DNA of 53,248 nucleotides, taken from assembly GCA_036835325.1 (NCBI GenBank), contig DAITMF010000022.1, forward strand, positions 1-53,248, in the 5' to 3' direction. The stretch is from CAMCHP01 sp036835325 (GTDB lineage Bacteria > Bacteroidota > Bacteroidia > Flavobacteriales_D > Sanyastnellaceae). Made by a program: the position numbers and the translations under genes. Positions 42,688 through 50,517 of the stretch are shown one piece after another (the stretch's first letter is position 1; each line of letters starts with the position of its first letter). Below the pieces are notes generated by a model, which saw only the letters and a list, made by a program, of their open reading frames with translations, had not been told where the DNA came from and ran no database searches.

Positions 42688-45114
42688 ATGTTTGTGAAAC
42701 GCCTCGCTCTTGTTTTTGTTTTTGGATGGATGAGCGGCCTGGTTGCCATTGGCCAGCTTCAGGTTGACAATACCACCACCGTTGAAGAAGCCCTGCAGAT
42801 TTTGCTTGGACCCGGTGTTGTGGTGAGCAACGTGACCTTTTCGGGTGACCTCAACCAAATTGGGAGTTTCACCGGTGTGGGCTCGAATTTGGGGATGGAT
42901 GGCGGTATCATTCTGGCTACTGGTGATTGTGCTTTTGCTTCCGTTGGAATGAACAACCAAGGAATTGGAGGCAACACCGAGGGATTCGGTTCGTTAGGCG
43001 GAGGGAATTGGGGTGTCGGTGATCCTGATCTGGAAGTCGTTTCCGGTGTGACCACAAACGATGCCGTGATTCTAGAGTTTGACTTCGTTGCGCTTGGTGA
43101 GGAGATTCGTTTTGAGTACGTTTTTGGTTCGGAAGAGTACAACGAATTCGTCTGCGGAACGGTGAACGACGCGTTTGGGTTTTTCTTGAGCGGACCGGGC
43201 ATTAACGGGCCCTACTCGAACAATTCCATCAATGTCGCCATTGTGCCCGGCACGAACATTCCTGTAACCATCAACACGGTTAACCTTGGGGTTCCCGGAG
43301 GTTTTTATGGTCCGGAAGAATGCGCCGCCATATCGCCCGATTGGAATCAAAACAGCGCTTACTTCGTAGATAACTCAGCAGGTCAAGGCTCGGGGGTAAT
43401 TCAATACGATGGCTTCACGGTGGTGCTCGAAGCCAGTTCACCGATGATTTGCAACGAAACCTACCACATCAAAATTGCGATCGCCGATGGTGGAGATGCC
43501 TCGTATGATTCAGGAGTTTTTTTGAAGCAAGGCAGTTTTGACAGCCCCGGTATCATTATTTCGGCTGATTTTACGAATACAGTCACCGGCGAAACCAACA
43601 GCGACAACACCATTCACGAGAACTGCGGCGGTGCACAAATTACCTTCGAACGTTTGGGGTTTACCGATCTTGAATTGGTCTTGGAAGTGGAGTATTCGGG
43701 CACTGTTGAGAATGGTGTAGACATAGAAGAATTGCCCTCGGTAATTGTATTTCCGGCGGGTGAAAGTTCGGTGACAATCGAGGTAGTTCCGATCATTGAC
43801 GGCATACTTGAAGGCACCGAGGAGCTCATCGTTCAAATCACCGAGACGGGATGCAACGGTGAGTCGTCGACTTTCTCGTTGTTCATCAATGATGATCCGG
43901 TTCAACTGAGCTTAGACGGGAACGAACCCGGCTGCCCAAACGAAGAAGTGACTGTGCTTTCAACGGTAACAGGGGGCGTTGAACCGTACACCTACACATG
44001 GAACACCGGCGCAACAACGCCGCTCCTGACCGACAGTTACGCCGTGACTGAAACCGTTTCGCTCAACGTAACAGATGCATGCGGCACATCAGTTGAGCTG
44101 CCTTACCTGATTGAAGTTCCTGCACCAGCACCGATTAATGTGGTTGTTGATGGCCCGTTTAACGTTGACTGTACGGGTTTGCTCGACCTTGAGCCCCTTG
44201 TGGGCGGTGGCACTTTGCCGTACAGCTATGCGTGGAGCATTGACGGTGCACCACTCGGCACCGAGAACGACCAGGTGGTTGACATTTCAGGCGACCACGT
44301 GGTTGAGTTTACCGTCACCGACGGCTGCAACGAAGTGTTGGTCACACCAATTGAAGTGTCACTGACGGTGCATCCGCCGATTGTTGTTGAGCAAACCGAA
44401 GACCCTGAGATTTGCTACGGCACTTCAGCCAATTTGCAGGTGGCCGTTGAGGGCGGTTTCGGTCCGTGGACGATCGAGTGGACGCACAATGCATCTACTG
44501 CGTGGGCGGCAACGGTGCAGCCCAACAGCGACCGTGTGTATCCGTTTACCCTCACCGATGGGTGTGGAGACACGCTTGAAGATTCGATTACCGTGTTTGT
44601 GTTTGACGTTACGGCATCGTTTGAGTTCAATTTTTGGTCAGACACCCAAATTTCGTTTACCAATACCAGCGACAACCACGTGCTGAGTTTTTGGGAGTTC
44701 GGCGATGGCGGTACAAGTGAAGAAGACAGCCCCGTTCATACCTACGAAGAGATTTCAGTGTTTACCCCGGTGTCCCTGTTCGTGCAAAGCGAGCAAGGGT
44801 GTACCGATGAAACCCTGATTATTCTTGACCCGATCATGACGGCCTTTGTCCCGAATGCCTTTACGCCTGACAACGATGGCCTCAACGAAATCATGGAGTT
44901 TGTCTTGGTGGGCGTTCAGAACTTCCGTTTTCAAATCTTCAACCGTTGGGGCGAGGTAGTCTTTTCAACCACTGAGCGCAACCGGTTTTGGGACGGCTCA
45001 GTCAACGGCGGCGATCATTACGTTCCTGACGGTGTTTACCACTGGTTGCTCGAGATGGAAGGCTTCGAATCGAATACGAAGCGCATGACCGGAACGGTTA
45101 CAGTGATTCGGTAG
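42688..45114 (+). CDS. Choice-of-anchor L surface protein with gliding-type (T9SS type B) C-terminus
   Basis: An 808-residue secreted protein. After the signal peptide (ending VAIGQ) comes a choice-of-anchor-L domain (about 30-270) with GSNLGMDGGIILATGD and FEYVFGSEEYNEFV. A Calx-beta-like domain follows (about 290-400), then SprB/Ig-like repeats with PYTYTWNTGAT and LPYSYAWSIDG, a PKD domain with FWEFGDGGTSEEDSPVHTYE (about 670-690), and the gliding-motility-associated C-terminal domain (about 720-808) starting FVPNAFTPDNDGLNE and containing FNRWGEVVF. Such proteins are secreted by T9SS and stay on the surface, often as adhesins. The ATG lies 17 bases after a possible CATCTTTG box. Confidence 0.9.
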   Translation: MFVKRLALVFVFGWMSGLVAIGQLQVDNTTTVEEALQILLGPGVVVSNVTFSGDLNQIGSFTGVGSNLGMDGGIILATGDCAFASVGMNNQGIGGNTEGFGSLGGGNWGVGDPDLEVVSGVTTNDAVILEFDFVALGEEIRFEYVFGSEEYNEFVCGTVNDAFGFFLSGPGINGPYSNNSINVAIVPGTNIPVTINTVNLGVPGGFYGPEECAAISPDWNQNSAYFVDNSAGQGSGVIQYDGFTVVLEASSPMICNETYHIKIAIADGGDASYDSGVFLKQGSFDSPGIIISADFTNTVTGETNSDNTIHENCGGAQITFERLGFTDLELVLEVEYSGTVENGVDIEELPSVIVFPAGESSVTIEVVPIIDGILEGTEELIVQITETGCNGESSTFSLFINDDPVQLSLDGNEPGCPNEEVTVLSTVTGGVEPYTYTWNTGATTPLLTDSYAVTETVSLNVTDACGTSVELPYLIEVPAPAPINVVVDGPFNVDCTGLLDLEPLVGGGTLPYSYAWSIDGAPLGTENDQVVDISGDHVVEFTVTDGCNEVLVTPIEVSLTVHPPIVVEQTEDPEICYGTSANLQVAVEGGFGPWTIEWTHNASTAWAATVQPNSDRVYPFTLTDGCGDTLEDSITVFVFDVTASFEFNFWSDTQISFTNTSDNHVLSFWEFGDGGTSEEDSPVHTYEEISVFTPVSLFVQSEQGCTDETLIILDPIMTAFVPNAFTPDNDGLNEIMEFVLVGVQNFRFQIFNRWGEVVFSTTERNRFWDGSVNGGDHYVPDGVYHWLLEMEGFESNTKRMTGTVTVIR
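42724..42732 (+). repeat. GGATGGATG 9-mer, copy 11 (coding, signal peptide)
   Basis: GGATGGATG preceded by TTTTTG-TTTTT and followed by AGCGG, read as F-G-W-M-S within the signal peptide. Confidence 0.8.
42893..42901 (+). repeat. GGATGGATG 9-mer, copy 12 (coding)
   Basis: GGATGGATG read as L-G-M-D-G in the anchor-L domain. Confidence 0.75.
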
Positions 45115-45284
45115 ACCTATTTTGATTCGGAGTAAGTGGTTTGCCAAAAGCATGGAGAAAACCTATTTCAACGAAAATGAAAAGGTTTACCGCTTCGCAC
45201 GTCGGTTGGTCAAACGGTTTTTTCTTGAGCGAAAAGTTCGTGACGAAAAGTTCGCTATTCGTTCAATGGCGGTTCGGTGATGAA

Positions 45285-45312
45285 AAAAGCCGGTACATCA
45301 GCACCGGCTTTT
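45285..45312 (-). terminator. Bidirectional terminator between the anchor-L gene and gap
   Basis: AAAAGCCGGT, loop ACATCAGC, ACCGGCTTTT: a perfect ten-base stem with an A-run on one side and T on the other, so it can serve both converging genes. The rest of this 277-base gap holds one 9-mer copy and no gene I can support. Confidence 0.85.
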
Positions 45313-45346
45313 CAACGAAACGAGTTGTTCAGGAAGCGCAGCTGCT

Positions 45347-45355
45347 CATCCATCC
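45347..45355 (-). repeat. GGATGGATG 9-mer, copy 13 (intergenic)
   Basis: CATCCATCC preceded by GCT and followed by CCC and seven A, 37 bases beyond the gap stop codon. Confidence 0.85.
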
Positions 45356-45391
45356 CCCAAAAAAATAGGGGACGAACGGCGCTAGGGTAGA

Positions 45392-46852
45392 TCAGTAATA
45401 GATATTGCGGCGCACCTTGGCGACGTACTTCGCGAGGCGAATCACCTGCTTGGTGTAGCCAAATTCGTTGTCGTACCAGGTGTAGAGCACCACGTTTTTG
45501 CCGTTGGCACTCACGATGCTCGCCTTGCTGTCGAACACGCTGCAGCATTCGTTGCCGATGATGTCGGTTGACACGAGCTCTTCGTTGTTCGAGTAGTAAA
45601 TCTGGTTCACCAAATCGCCATTCAATGCGGCCTTGCGCACGGCGTTGTTCACTGACTCAAGGTCGGTGGTGGTTTTCAGCGTGAGGTGCAAGATGGCAAG
45701 GGATCCGTTGGGTGTTGGTACGCGCACAGCGTTGGCCGTGAGTTTGTCTGACAGGGCAGGGATGACCTTGGTGACTGCTTTTCCGGCGCCGGTTTCGGTG
45801 ATGACCATGTTGATGGCAGCGCTGCGGCCGCGACGCGAACCTTTGTGCATGTTGTCGAGCAGGTTCTGGTCGTTGGTGTACGCGTGTACGGTTTCAATGT
45901 GGCCGTGCTCGATGCCGTAGGTGTCTTCCATCACTTTCAAAATCGGACAGATGGCGTTTGTGGTACACGATGCGGCCGAGAAAATGTGGGTATTGTTGAT
46001 GTCGAGGTCGCGGTGGTTGATGCCGTACACGATGTTGGGAACGCCTTTTCCGGGGGCGGTAAGGATAACTTTGCTCACGCCTTTGGCTTGGAGGTGTTGG
46101 CCGAGGCCTTCGGCATCGCGCAGCGAACCGGTATTGTCGATCAACAAGGCGTTGGAAATACCGTATTGGGTGTAGTCGATGGTGGTAGGGTCAGCAGCGC
46201 CAATGATTTTGATGCGTTGGCCGTTCACCATGAGGTACTGTCCGTCGTGGTCAATGTCAACCGTCCCCCCAAAGCGTCCGTGCACCGAGTCATTTTCGAG
46301 CAGGGCAGCGCGTTTGATGAGTGATTTTTCATCGACCGAGCGCACGACGATGGCGCGCAGGCGGAGTTGTTGTCCTTTCCCGGCTTGTTTGATGAGCTCA
46401 CGGGCGGCCAATCGACCGATGCGGCCAAAGCCGTAGAGCACCACGTCGCGCGGCTCAAGCGGCGCGCCGCCGTCGTTGATGAAGTTGCCGAGCTTGGTTT
46501 CGAGGAAGTCGTTGAGCGATTTAAACCGCTCGCGTTCGGCAAGCCATTCGCTGGCCAGTTTGCCGATGTCGATCTTCGCCGGAGCGAGGTTCATCTCGTA
46601 CAGCGCCCGGGCGATATCGGCCGAGTCAAATACGCTGATGGGTTTGTTGACTACCTCAGCCGCGTAGCGGTGCAATCGCAGAATCTCTGAGATGTTGGTG
46701 TCAACCAAATGGTTGCGGAAGATGACAAGTTCGATCGACTTGTCAAACAACAGCTTGCCAATCGAATTGAGCAGATCAACGGCTGCGCGCTCTTGATTGA
46801 CGTAGACCTGCAGTTCATTGCTGTAGGTCTCATTGAGCATGGTGTTGGACAT
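45392..46852 (-). CDS. gap: Long-form glyceraldehyde-3-phosphate dehydrogenase
   Basis: A 486-residue GAPDH, longer than the usual 335 or so because of a helical N-terminal extension of about 130 residues. The NAD fold begins VVLYGFGRIGRLAARELI (about 138-155). The catalytic site is SAASCTTNAICP with Cys296, and WYDNEFGYTKQVIRLA near the end is typical. It interconverts glyceraldehyde-3-phosphate and 1,3-bisphosphoglycerate. The long form is common in Bacteroidota and some proteobacteria, often beside a canonical copy elsewhere; none is seen here. The role of the extension is unknown. A -7 box TACTTTTG lies 41 bases upstream. Confidence 0.95.
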   Translation of the reverse strand: MSNTMLNETYSNELQVYVNQERAAVDLLNSIGKLLFDKSIELVIFRNHLVDTNISEILRLHRYAAEVVNKPISVFDSADIARALYEMNLAPAKIDIGKLASEWLAERERFKSLNDFLETKLGNFINDGGAPLEPRDVVLYGFGRIGRLAARELIKQAGKGQQLRLRAIVVRSVDEKSLIKRAALLENDSVHGRFGGTVDIDHDGQYLMVNGQRIKIIGAADPTTIDYTQYGISNALLIDNTGSLRDAEGLGQHLQAKGVSKVILTAPGKGVPNIVYGINHRDLDINNTHIFSAASCTTNAICPILKVMEDTYGIEHGHIETVHAYTNDQNLLDNMHKGSRRGRSAAINMVITETGAGKAVTKVIPALSDKLTANAVRVPTPNGSLAILHLTLKTTTDLESVNNAVRKAALNGDLVNQIYYSNNEELVSTDIIGNECCSVFDSKASIVSANGKNVVLYTWYDNEFGYTKQVIRLAKYVAKVRRNIYY

Positions 46853-46893
46853 GTATGTGAGGATTTAAGAATAACCACGTCTGGAAGTGGGTG

Positions 46894-46901
46894 CAAAAGT
46901 A
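46894..46901 (-). promoter_or_regulatory. -7 promoter box of gap (TACTTTTG)
   Basis: An exact TAnnTTTG match on the minus strand, implying a leader of about 35 bases, longer than most in this window. Confidence 0.5.
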
Positions 46902-46978
46902 CATTTTTGGTGGCGATTCACTGCTTTTTTTTAGGTTTGGGAGGACGTGGGCCTCTGCCGCCAATTGGTGCAATTCCC

Positions 46979-46986
46979 TACCTTTG
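46979..46986 (+). promoter_or_regulatory. -7 promoter box of the FadH-like gene (TACCTTTG)
   Basis: An exact TAnnTTTG match on the plus strand, 119 bases before the ATG. The operator-like repeats at 46988-47014 lie directly after it, where a bound repressor would block the start. Confidence 0.45.
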
Positions 46987-46987
46987 G

Positions 46988-47014
46988 TAGTATCATTTGA
47001 TAGTATCACGTGAT
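46988..47014 (+). promoter_or_regulatory. Operator-like repeats upstream of the FadH-like gene
   Basis: TAGTATCA occurs twice (46988 and 47001), and the second copy runs into ATCACGTGAT (47005-47014), a perfect ten-base palindrome. The position just after the -7 box fits a repressor site. No regulator gene lies nearby. Confidence 0.4.
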
Positions 47015-47076
47015 GCAATCGATGAGGCAGCCGACTTGGTACTGCGGCGCTCGTGCGCGTTGACCGATAGCCTCCT

Positions 47077-47085
47077 CATCCATCC
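47077..47085 (-). repeat. GGATGGATG 9-mer, copy 14 (intergenic)
   Basis: CATCCATCC followed by AAA and, five bases on, another A-run; 20 bases before the FadH-like ATG. Confidence 0.85.
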
Positions 47086-47105
47086 AAACCCCGCAAAAAT
47101 CACCC

Positions 47106-49127
47106 ATGGCGAAGTACCCGCACTTGCTTGAACCCCTTGATCTTGGATTCACCACCTTGCGCAACCGCGTGATTATGGGGTCAATGCACACCGGACTCGA
47201 AGAAGAGAAGAACGGCTTCGAACGCATGGCGGCTTTTTATGCTGAGCGCGCCAAAGGCGGTGCCGGACTCATCATCACCGGTGGGGTGGCCCCCAACATC
47301 GAAGGGTGGGTGGCGCCCTTTGGCATTCGGATGAGCAAACGCAGCCATGCGCGCAAGCACCGCATCGTGACCGACGCAGTGCACCGCGAAGGGGGTAAAA
47401 TCTGCATGCAGATCTTGCACACCGGCCGTTACGGCTACCACCCGTTTTGCGTGGCGCCATCGGCCATCAAAGCGCCCATCAACCGTTTTAAGCCGCGGGC
47501 ACTCAGCCGTTGGGGCATTAAACGCACCATCCGTGATTTTGTGAACTCGGCTGTGCTGGCCAAGGAAGCTGGCTACGACGGTGTTGAAATCATGGGTTCA
47601 GAGGGCTACCTGATCAACCAGTTCATCGTTTCGAAAACGAACAAGCGCACCGATGAGTACGGCGGCAGCTTTGAAAACCGCATCCGTTTCGCCCTCGACA
47701 TTGTGCGGGAAACCCGCAAGGCCGTTGGCACCGATTTCATCATCGTGTACCGCTTGTCAATGCTCGACCTTGTTGACGACGGATCAAGCTGGGATGAAGT
47801 GGTGCAATTGGCCGTCGAAATAGAGAAGGCCGGTGCCAACATCATCAACACGGGCATCGGCTGGCACGAGGCCCGCGTACCCACGATTGCAACCCTGGTG
47901 CCGCGTGCAGGATTTGCTTGGGTCACCAAGCGGCTCATGGGCAAGGTGAACATCCCTTTGGTGACCACCAACCGCATCAACATGCCCGGCGTGGCCGAAC
48001 AGGTGCTGGCCGAGGGCTGTGCCGACATGGTGAGCATGGCGCGGCCCTTCTTGGCCGATCCGTACATTGTTGAGAAGGCAGCATCCGGCCGTGAGGCCGA
48101 AATCAATACCTGCATCGCCTGCAACCAGGCCTGCCTCGATCACATTTTTGAGCAAAAAGTGGCTTCATGCCTCGTGAATCCGCGGGCCTGCCATGAAACC
48201 GAAATGGTGGTGAAACCGGCATCTGCCAAGCGGCGCATCGCCGTTGTGGGTGCGGGTCCGGCCGGACTCTCCTGCGCCGTGACCGCCGCCGAACGCGGAC
48301 ATTCAGTTACCCTCTTCGAAGGCCGCAGCTACATCGGCGGTCAGTTCGACTACGCCCGCCGCGTGCCCGGCAAAGAAGAGTTTGATGAAACCCTGCGCTA
48401 TTTCCAGGCCATGATCGACAAGCACGGTGTTGTGCTGCGCTTGAACACCCGCGTGGGTCTCGACGAACTGCGCGGTTTCGATGAAGTGGTTTTGGCCACC
48501 GGCGTTGAACCGCGCAAGCTCAAGCTCGAAGGCGCTGACCGTGCCAACGTGCTGTCGTACCCCGAGGTGCTGCACGGTGCCGAGGTGGGCCAGCGCGTTG
48601 CCGTGATTGGCGCGGGTGGCATTGGCTTTGATGTGGCCGAATACCTCACCCACATCCGATCATCGCTCGAGGTGGGCGGCGAGGAGCGCGCGCGCTTTTT
48701 GAGCCAGTGGGGCGTTGATACCGACTACCGCGAACGCGGCGGTTTGATGAAGCCACACCGCCATGCGCCCAAGCGCGAAGTGGTGGTGCTGCAGCGCAAA
48801 ACCACCAAGCCCGGAGCAGGTTTGGGCAAAACAACCGGATGGATTCACCGTGCATCGCTCAAGATGGCAGGTGTGAAGATGCTGTCTGGCGTGAATTACG
48901 AACGCATTGACGATGCCGGCTTGCACATCACCGTTGATGGAAAGCCGCAGGTGTTGGAGGTCGATCACATCGTGGTGTGTGCCGGTCAGGTTTCGGAGCG
49001 GAGTTTGGAGCAACCCCTGCGCGAGGCCGGCATCAAGGTGCAGGTGATCGGAGGGGCGCTTGAAGCTGGAGAGCTCGACGCGAAGCGCGCCATTTCGCAA
49101 GGCATCAAAGTGGCGATGGGATTGTAA
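47106..49127 (+). CDS. FadH-like 2,4-dienoyl-CoA reductase / NADH:flavin oxidoreductase
   Basis: A 673-residue two-part flavoenzyme. The N-terminal old-yellow-enzyme TIM barrel (about 1-330) contains EIMGSEGYLINQF and NKRTDEYGGSFENRIRF. A 4Fe-4S site follows with CIACNQACLDHIF and CLVNPRAC (about 336-360). The C-terminal FAD/NAD(P)H part has VVGAGPAGLSCAVTAAERGH (about 378-397) and VIGAGGIGFDVAEYLTH. This layout fits FadH, which reduces 2,4-dienoyl-CoA from unsaturated fatty acids, but other enoate reductases share it, so substrate is an inference. It is a single gene with its own promoter region. Confidence 0.9.
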   Translation: MAKYPHLLEPLDLGFTTLRNRVIMGSMHTGLEEEKNGFERMAAFYAERAKGGAGLIITGGVAPNIEGWVAPFGIRMSKRSHARKHRIVTDAVHREGGKICMQILHTGRYGYHPFCVAPSAIKAPINRFKPRALSRWGIKRTIRDFVNSAVLAKEAGYDGVEIMGSEGYLINQFIVSKTNKRTDEYGGSFENRIRFALDIVRETRKAVGTDFIIVYRLSMLDLVDDGSSWDEVVQLAVEIEKAGANIINTGIGWHEARVPTIATLVPRAGFAWVTKRLMGKVNIPLVTTNRINMPGVAEQVLAEGCADMVSMARPFLADPYIVEKAASGREAEINTCIACNQACLDHIFEQKVASCLVNPRACHETEMVVKPASAKRRIAVVGAGPAGLSCAVTAAERGHSVTLFEGRSYIGGQFDYARRVPGKEEFDETLRYFQAMIDKHGVVLRLNTRVGLDELRGFDEVVLATGVEPRKLKLEGADRANVLSYPEVLHGAEVGQRVAVIGAGGIGFDVAEYLTHIRSSLEVGGEERARFLSQWGVDTDYRERGGLMKPHRHAPKREVVVLQRKTTKPGAGLGKTTGWIHRASLKMAGVKMLSGVNYERIDDAGLHITVDGKPQVLEVDHIVVCAGQVSERSLEQPLREAGIKVQVIGGALEAGELDAKRAISQGIKVAMGL

Positions 49128-49177
49128 GCGCGCAGCTGAACGCCGGTAAGCGTTGCGTCGAACCCGTTTTTCAGGCA

Positions 49178-49208
49178 CAAAAAAAGCCCCGATGCAAGAC
49201 ATCGGGGC
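49178..49208 (-). terminator. Terminator of the rpmG-DUF4295 unit (also facing fadH)
   Basis: GCCCCGATG-CAAGA-CATCGGGGC, a perfect nine-base stem, with an A-run at 49179-49185 that is a T-run on the minus strand. Confidence 0.9.
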
Positions 49209-49229
49209 GCAGTATCAATGCTTCGAGAA

Positions 49230-49382
49230 TTACTTCTTGAAGAAATCTTCGATTTTGTCGTTGTGAACCACCTCTTCGCGGAAGGTGTAGGCGCCCGTTT
49301 TATCAGAGCGTACCATTTTGATCACTTTGGTGTGTTGTTTTCCACCACCAGTTTGCAGGGTTGCTACCGTCTTCTTTGCCAT
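49230..49382 (-). CDS. DUF4295 small basic protein
   Basis: A 50-residue protein found by translating the gap: it starts MAKKTVATLQTGGGKQHTKV and ends with KIEDFFKK. It matches the DUF4295 family, short basic proteins of Bacteroidota that are encoded beside rpmG and so are suspected to be ribosome-associated. The TGAYTF segment in the middle is the family signature. It lies eight bases after the rpmG stop and is followed by a strong terminator. Confidence 0.92.
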   Translation of the reverse strand: MAKKTVATLQTGGGKQHTKVIKMVRSDKTGAYTFREEVVHNDKIEDFFKK

Positions 49383-49390
49383 GGCTCAGT

Positions 49391-49573
49391 TTATTTAATC
49401 TCTTTGTGAATGGTCATACGGCGCAAGATCGGGTTGTACTTCTTGATCTCCATGCGATCAGGAGTGTTCTTGCGGTTTTTCGTCGTAACGTAGCGTGAAG
49501 TGCCCGGCATGCCGGAAGTTTTATGCTCTGTACACTCGAGGATCACCTGAATGCGGTTTCCTTTCTTAGCCAT
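49391..49573 (-). CDS. rpmG: 50S ribosomal protein bL33
   Basis: A 60-residue ribosomal protein of the large subunit. The start is the ATG at 49573 (MAKKGNRIQVILECTEHK); the frame is open further upstream, but a promoter lies there. YVTTKNRKNTPDRMEIKKYNP is the family signature. A TATCTTTG box and a TTG at proper spacing precede it. In many Bacteroidota rpmB is directly upstream; here it is not. Confidence 0.97.
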   Translation of the reverse strand: MAKKGNRIQVILECTEHKTSGMPGTSRYVTTKNRKNTPDRMEIKKYNPILRRMTIHKEIK

Positions 49574-49594
49574 TGTGATTCGTTTTCGGGAGGG

Positions 49595-49624
49595 CAAAGA
49601 TACGATAAATTTCTCATCGTGCAA
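49595..49624 (-). promoter_or_regulatory. Complete Bacteroidota-type promoter of rpmG
   Basis: On the minus strand TTG (49624-49622), a 19-base spacer, then TATCTTTG (49602-49595), which fits the TTG-N17-23-TAnnTTTG consensus. It ends 21 bases before the rpmG ATG and is the best promoter in the window. Confidence 0.7.
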
Positions 49625-49675
49625 CAGCTTCTTGCTGAAAATTGCCGTCTGGGCTTACCGGTTGGATTTTTGGAC

Positions 49676-50209
49676 TTAGCTGTAGCGTTCTTCAACGACC
49701 TTGCAGTGGTGCATGGGGTGTGCTGCCATGAGGTATCCGAGGGCGCGAGCGGTCATGGGTTTGCCATTGGCTTGGCCTTTGAAATCCCATCCATCCGAGG
49801 CGAAGCCCTTCATCAGAGTCAGGTGCGCATTGCGCAAGGCGGTGAAGGCGGCGAGCAGTTCGGTGATGGATTGACCCGCGATATCAGCGGTTTTGATGTA
49901 TTCGTCTTCATTGAAGCCTGCCATGGACGTGCCGTCGCGCCGCGCGAGGCGCAGACTGCGGTACATAAAGATCAATTCGGTGTCGATGATGTGCTGGAGC
50001 ACTTCGCGGACGCTCCACTTGCCCTCGGCATAGCGGTGGTCGGCGCGATGGGCGAAGCGGGTGAAAACGTCGACCACACGGTCGCGGCTTTGCGTGAGGG
50101 CCAAGGCCATGTCGGTTGTGCCGAGCATGTCGAAGTAGCGGTGGTAGTAGGCGTCGGTGAACTCGTACAATGACGGGTGTGCGCTGCGAAGGGCGGATGT
50201 TGCGGTCAT
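49676..50209 (-). CDS. DinB-family protein
   Basis: A 177-residue helical-bundle protein of the DinB/YfiT metal-dependent family. Visible are a histidine in SVREVLQHIIDTELIFMYR (about 66-84) and the C-terminal cluster AAHPMHHCKVVEER, which together supply a metal-binding triad, and WSVREVL typical of DinB_2. Members are often thiol (bacillithiol or mycothiol) transferases; the substrate here is unknown. It overlaps the preceding DUF2007 gene by four bases. Confidence 0.9.
   Translation of the reverse strand: MTATSALRSAHPSLYEFTDAYYHRYFDMLGTTDMALALTQSRDRVVDVFTRFAHRADHRYAEGKWSVREVLQHIIDTELIFMYRSLRLARRDGTSMAGFNEDEYIKTADIAGQSITELLAAFTALRNAHLTLMKGFASDGWDFKGQANGKPMTARALGYLMAAHPMHHCKVVEERYS
49788..49796 (-). 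repeat. GGATGGATG 9-mer, copy 15 (coding)
   Basis: Sense-strand GGATGGATG in the DinB gene, read as S-D-G-W-D, the third sense reading frame seen for this 9-mer. Confidence 0.8.
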
Positions 50210-50424
50210 GGTTGCTGTTGGTTTTTTTCAAGCGCCTCGTGGGCGGCCTCAAGGTCAGCTTCGCGCACCATCAAGCGGATGCCCACAGCGATGCCATAAA
50301 GTGGATTGGCGGCAACGGTGTGTTCATCGAACACGAAACAATCGATGCCATTGAACTCCAAAGTCACACGGCCCATGTGGGCGTCGATTGCGTTATTGTA
50401 TATGCGTACAGGGACCAATTCCAT
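50206..50424 (-). CDS. DUF2007-type small protein
   Basis: A 72-residue protein, MELVPVRIYNNAIDAHMGRV, with the pattern of DUF2007 (putative signal-transducing protein, PII-like ferredoxin fold): a first strand with an NNxIDAHMGRVTLEFNGI stretch, then FVFDEHTVAANPLY and a final VREADLEAAHEAL helix. The frame is open to 50649, but the extra residues are translated repeat and poly-purine sequence, so I place the start at 50424. Its stop overlaps the DinB start (ATGA), which suggests the two proteins act together. The role is not known. Confidence 0.8.
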   Translation of the reverse strand: MELVPVRIYNNAIDAHMGRVTLEFNGIDCFVFDEHTVAANPLYGIAVGIRLMVREADLEAAHEALEKNQQQP

Positions 50425-50486
50425 CCGTTTTGGGGTTGTGCGTGGTAAACCATTGAGCGGTTCAAGGTAGCTCTTTTTTTTGGGGG

Positions 50487-50495
50487 GGATGGATG
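50487..50495 (+). repeat. GGATGGATG 9-mer, copy 16 (intergenic)
   Basis: GGATGGATG preceded by nine T and a G-run. It forms the left arm of an inverted pair with the copy at 50518. Confidence 0.85.
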
Positions 50496-50517
50496 TGGAA
50501 CGGTGGCCTCCGGTCGT

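Noticed and set aside
21273..42732. GGATGGATG as a by-product of an F-G-W-M protein motif in signal peptides
   Set aside because: F-G-W-M explains only three copies; others are read in the remaining five frames or are intergenic.
45141..45368. A 75-codon frame after the anchor-L gene
   Set aside because: It runs through a strong terminator hairpin and a 9-mer repeat, has no recognisable protein character, and ends among the poly-A tract.
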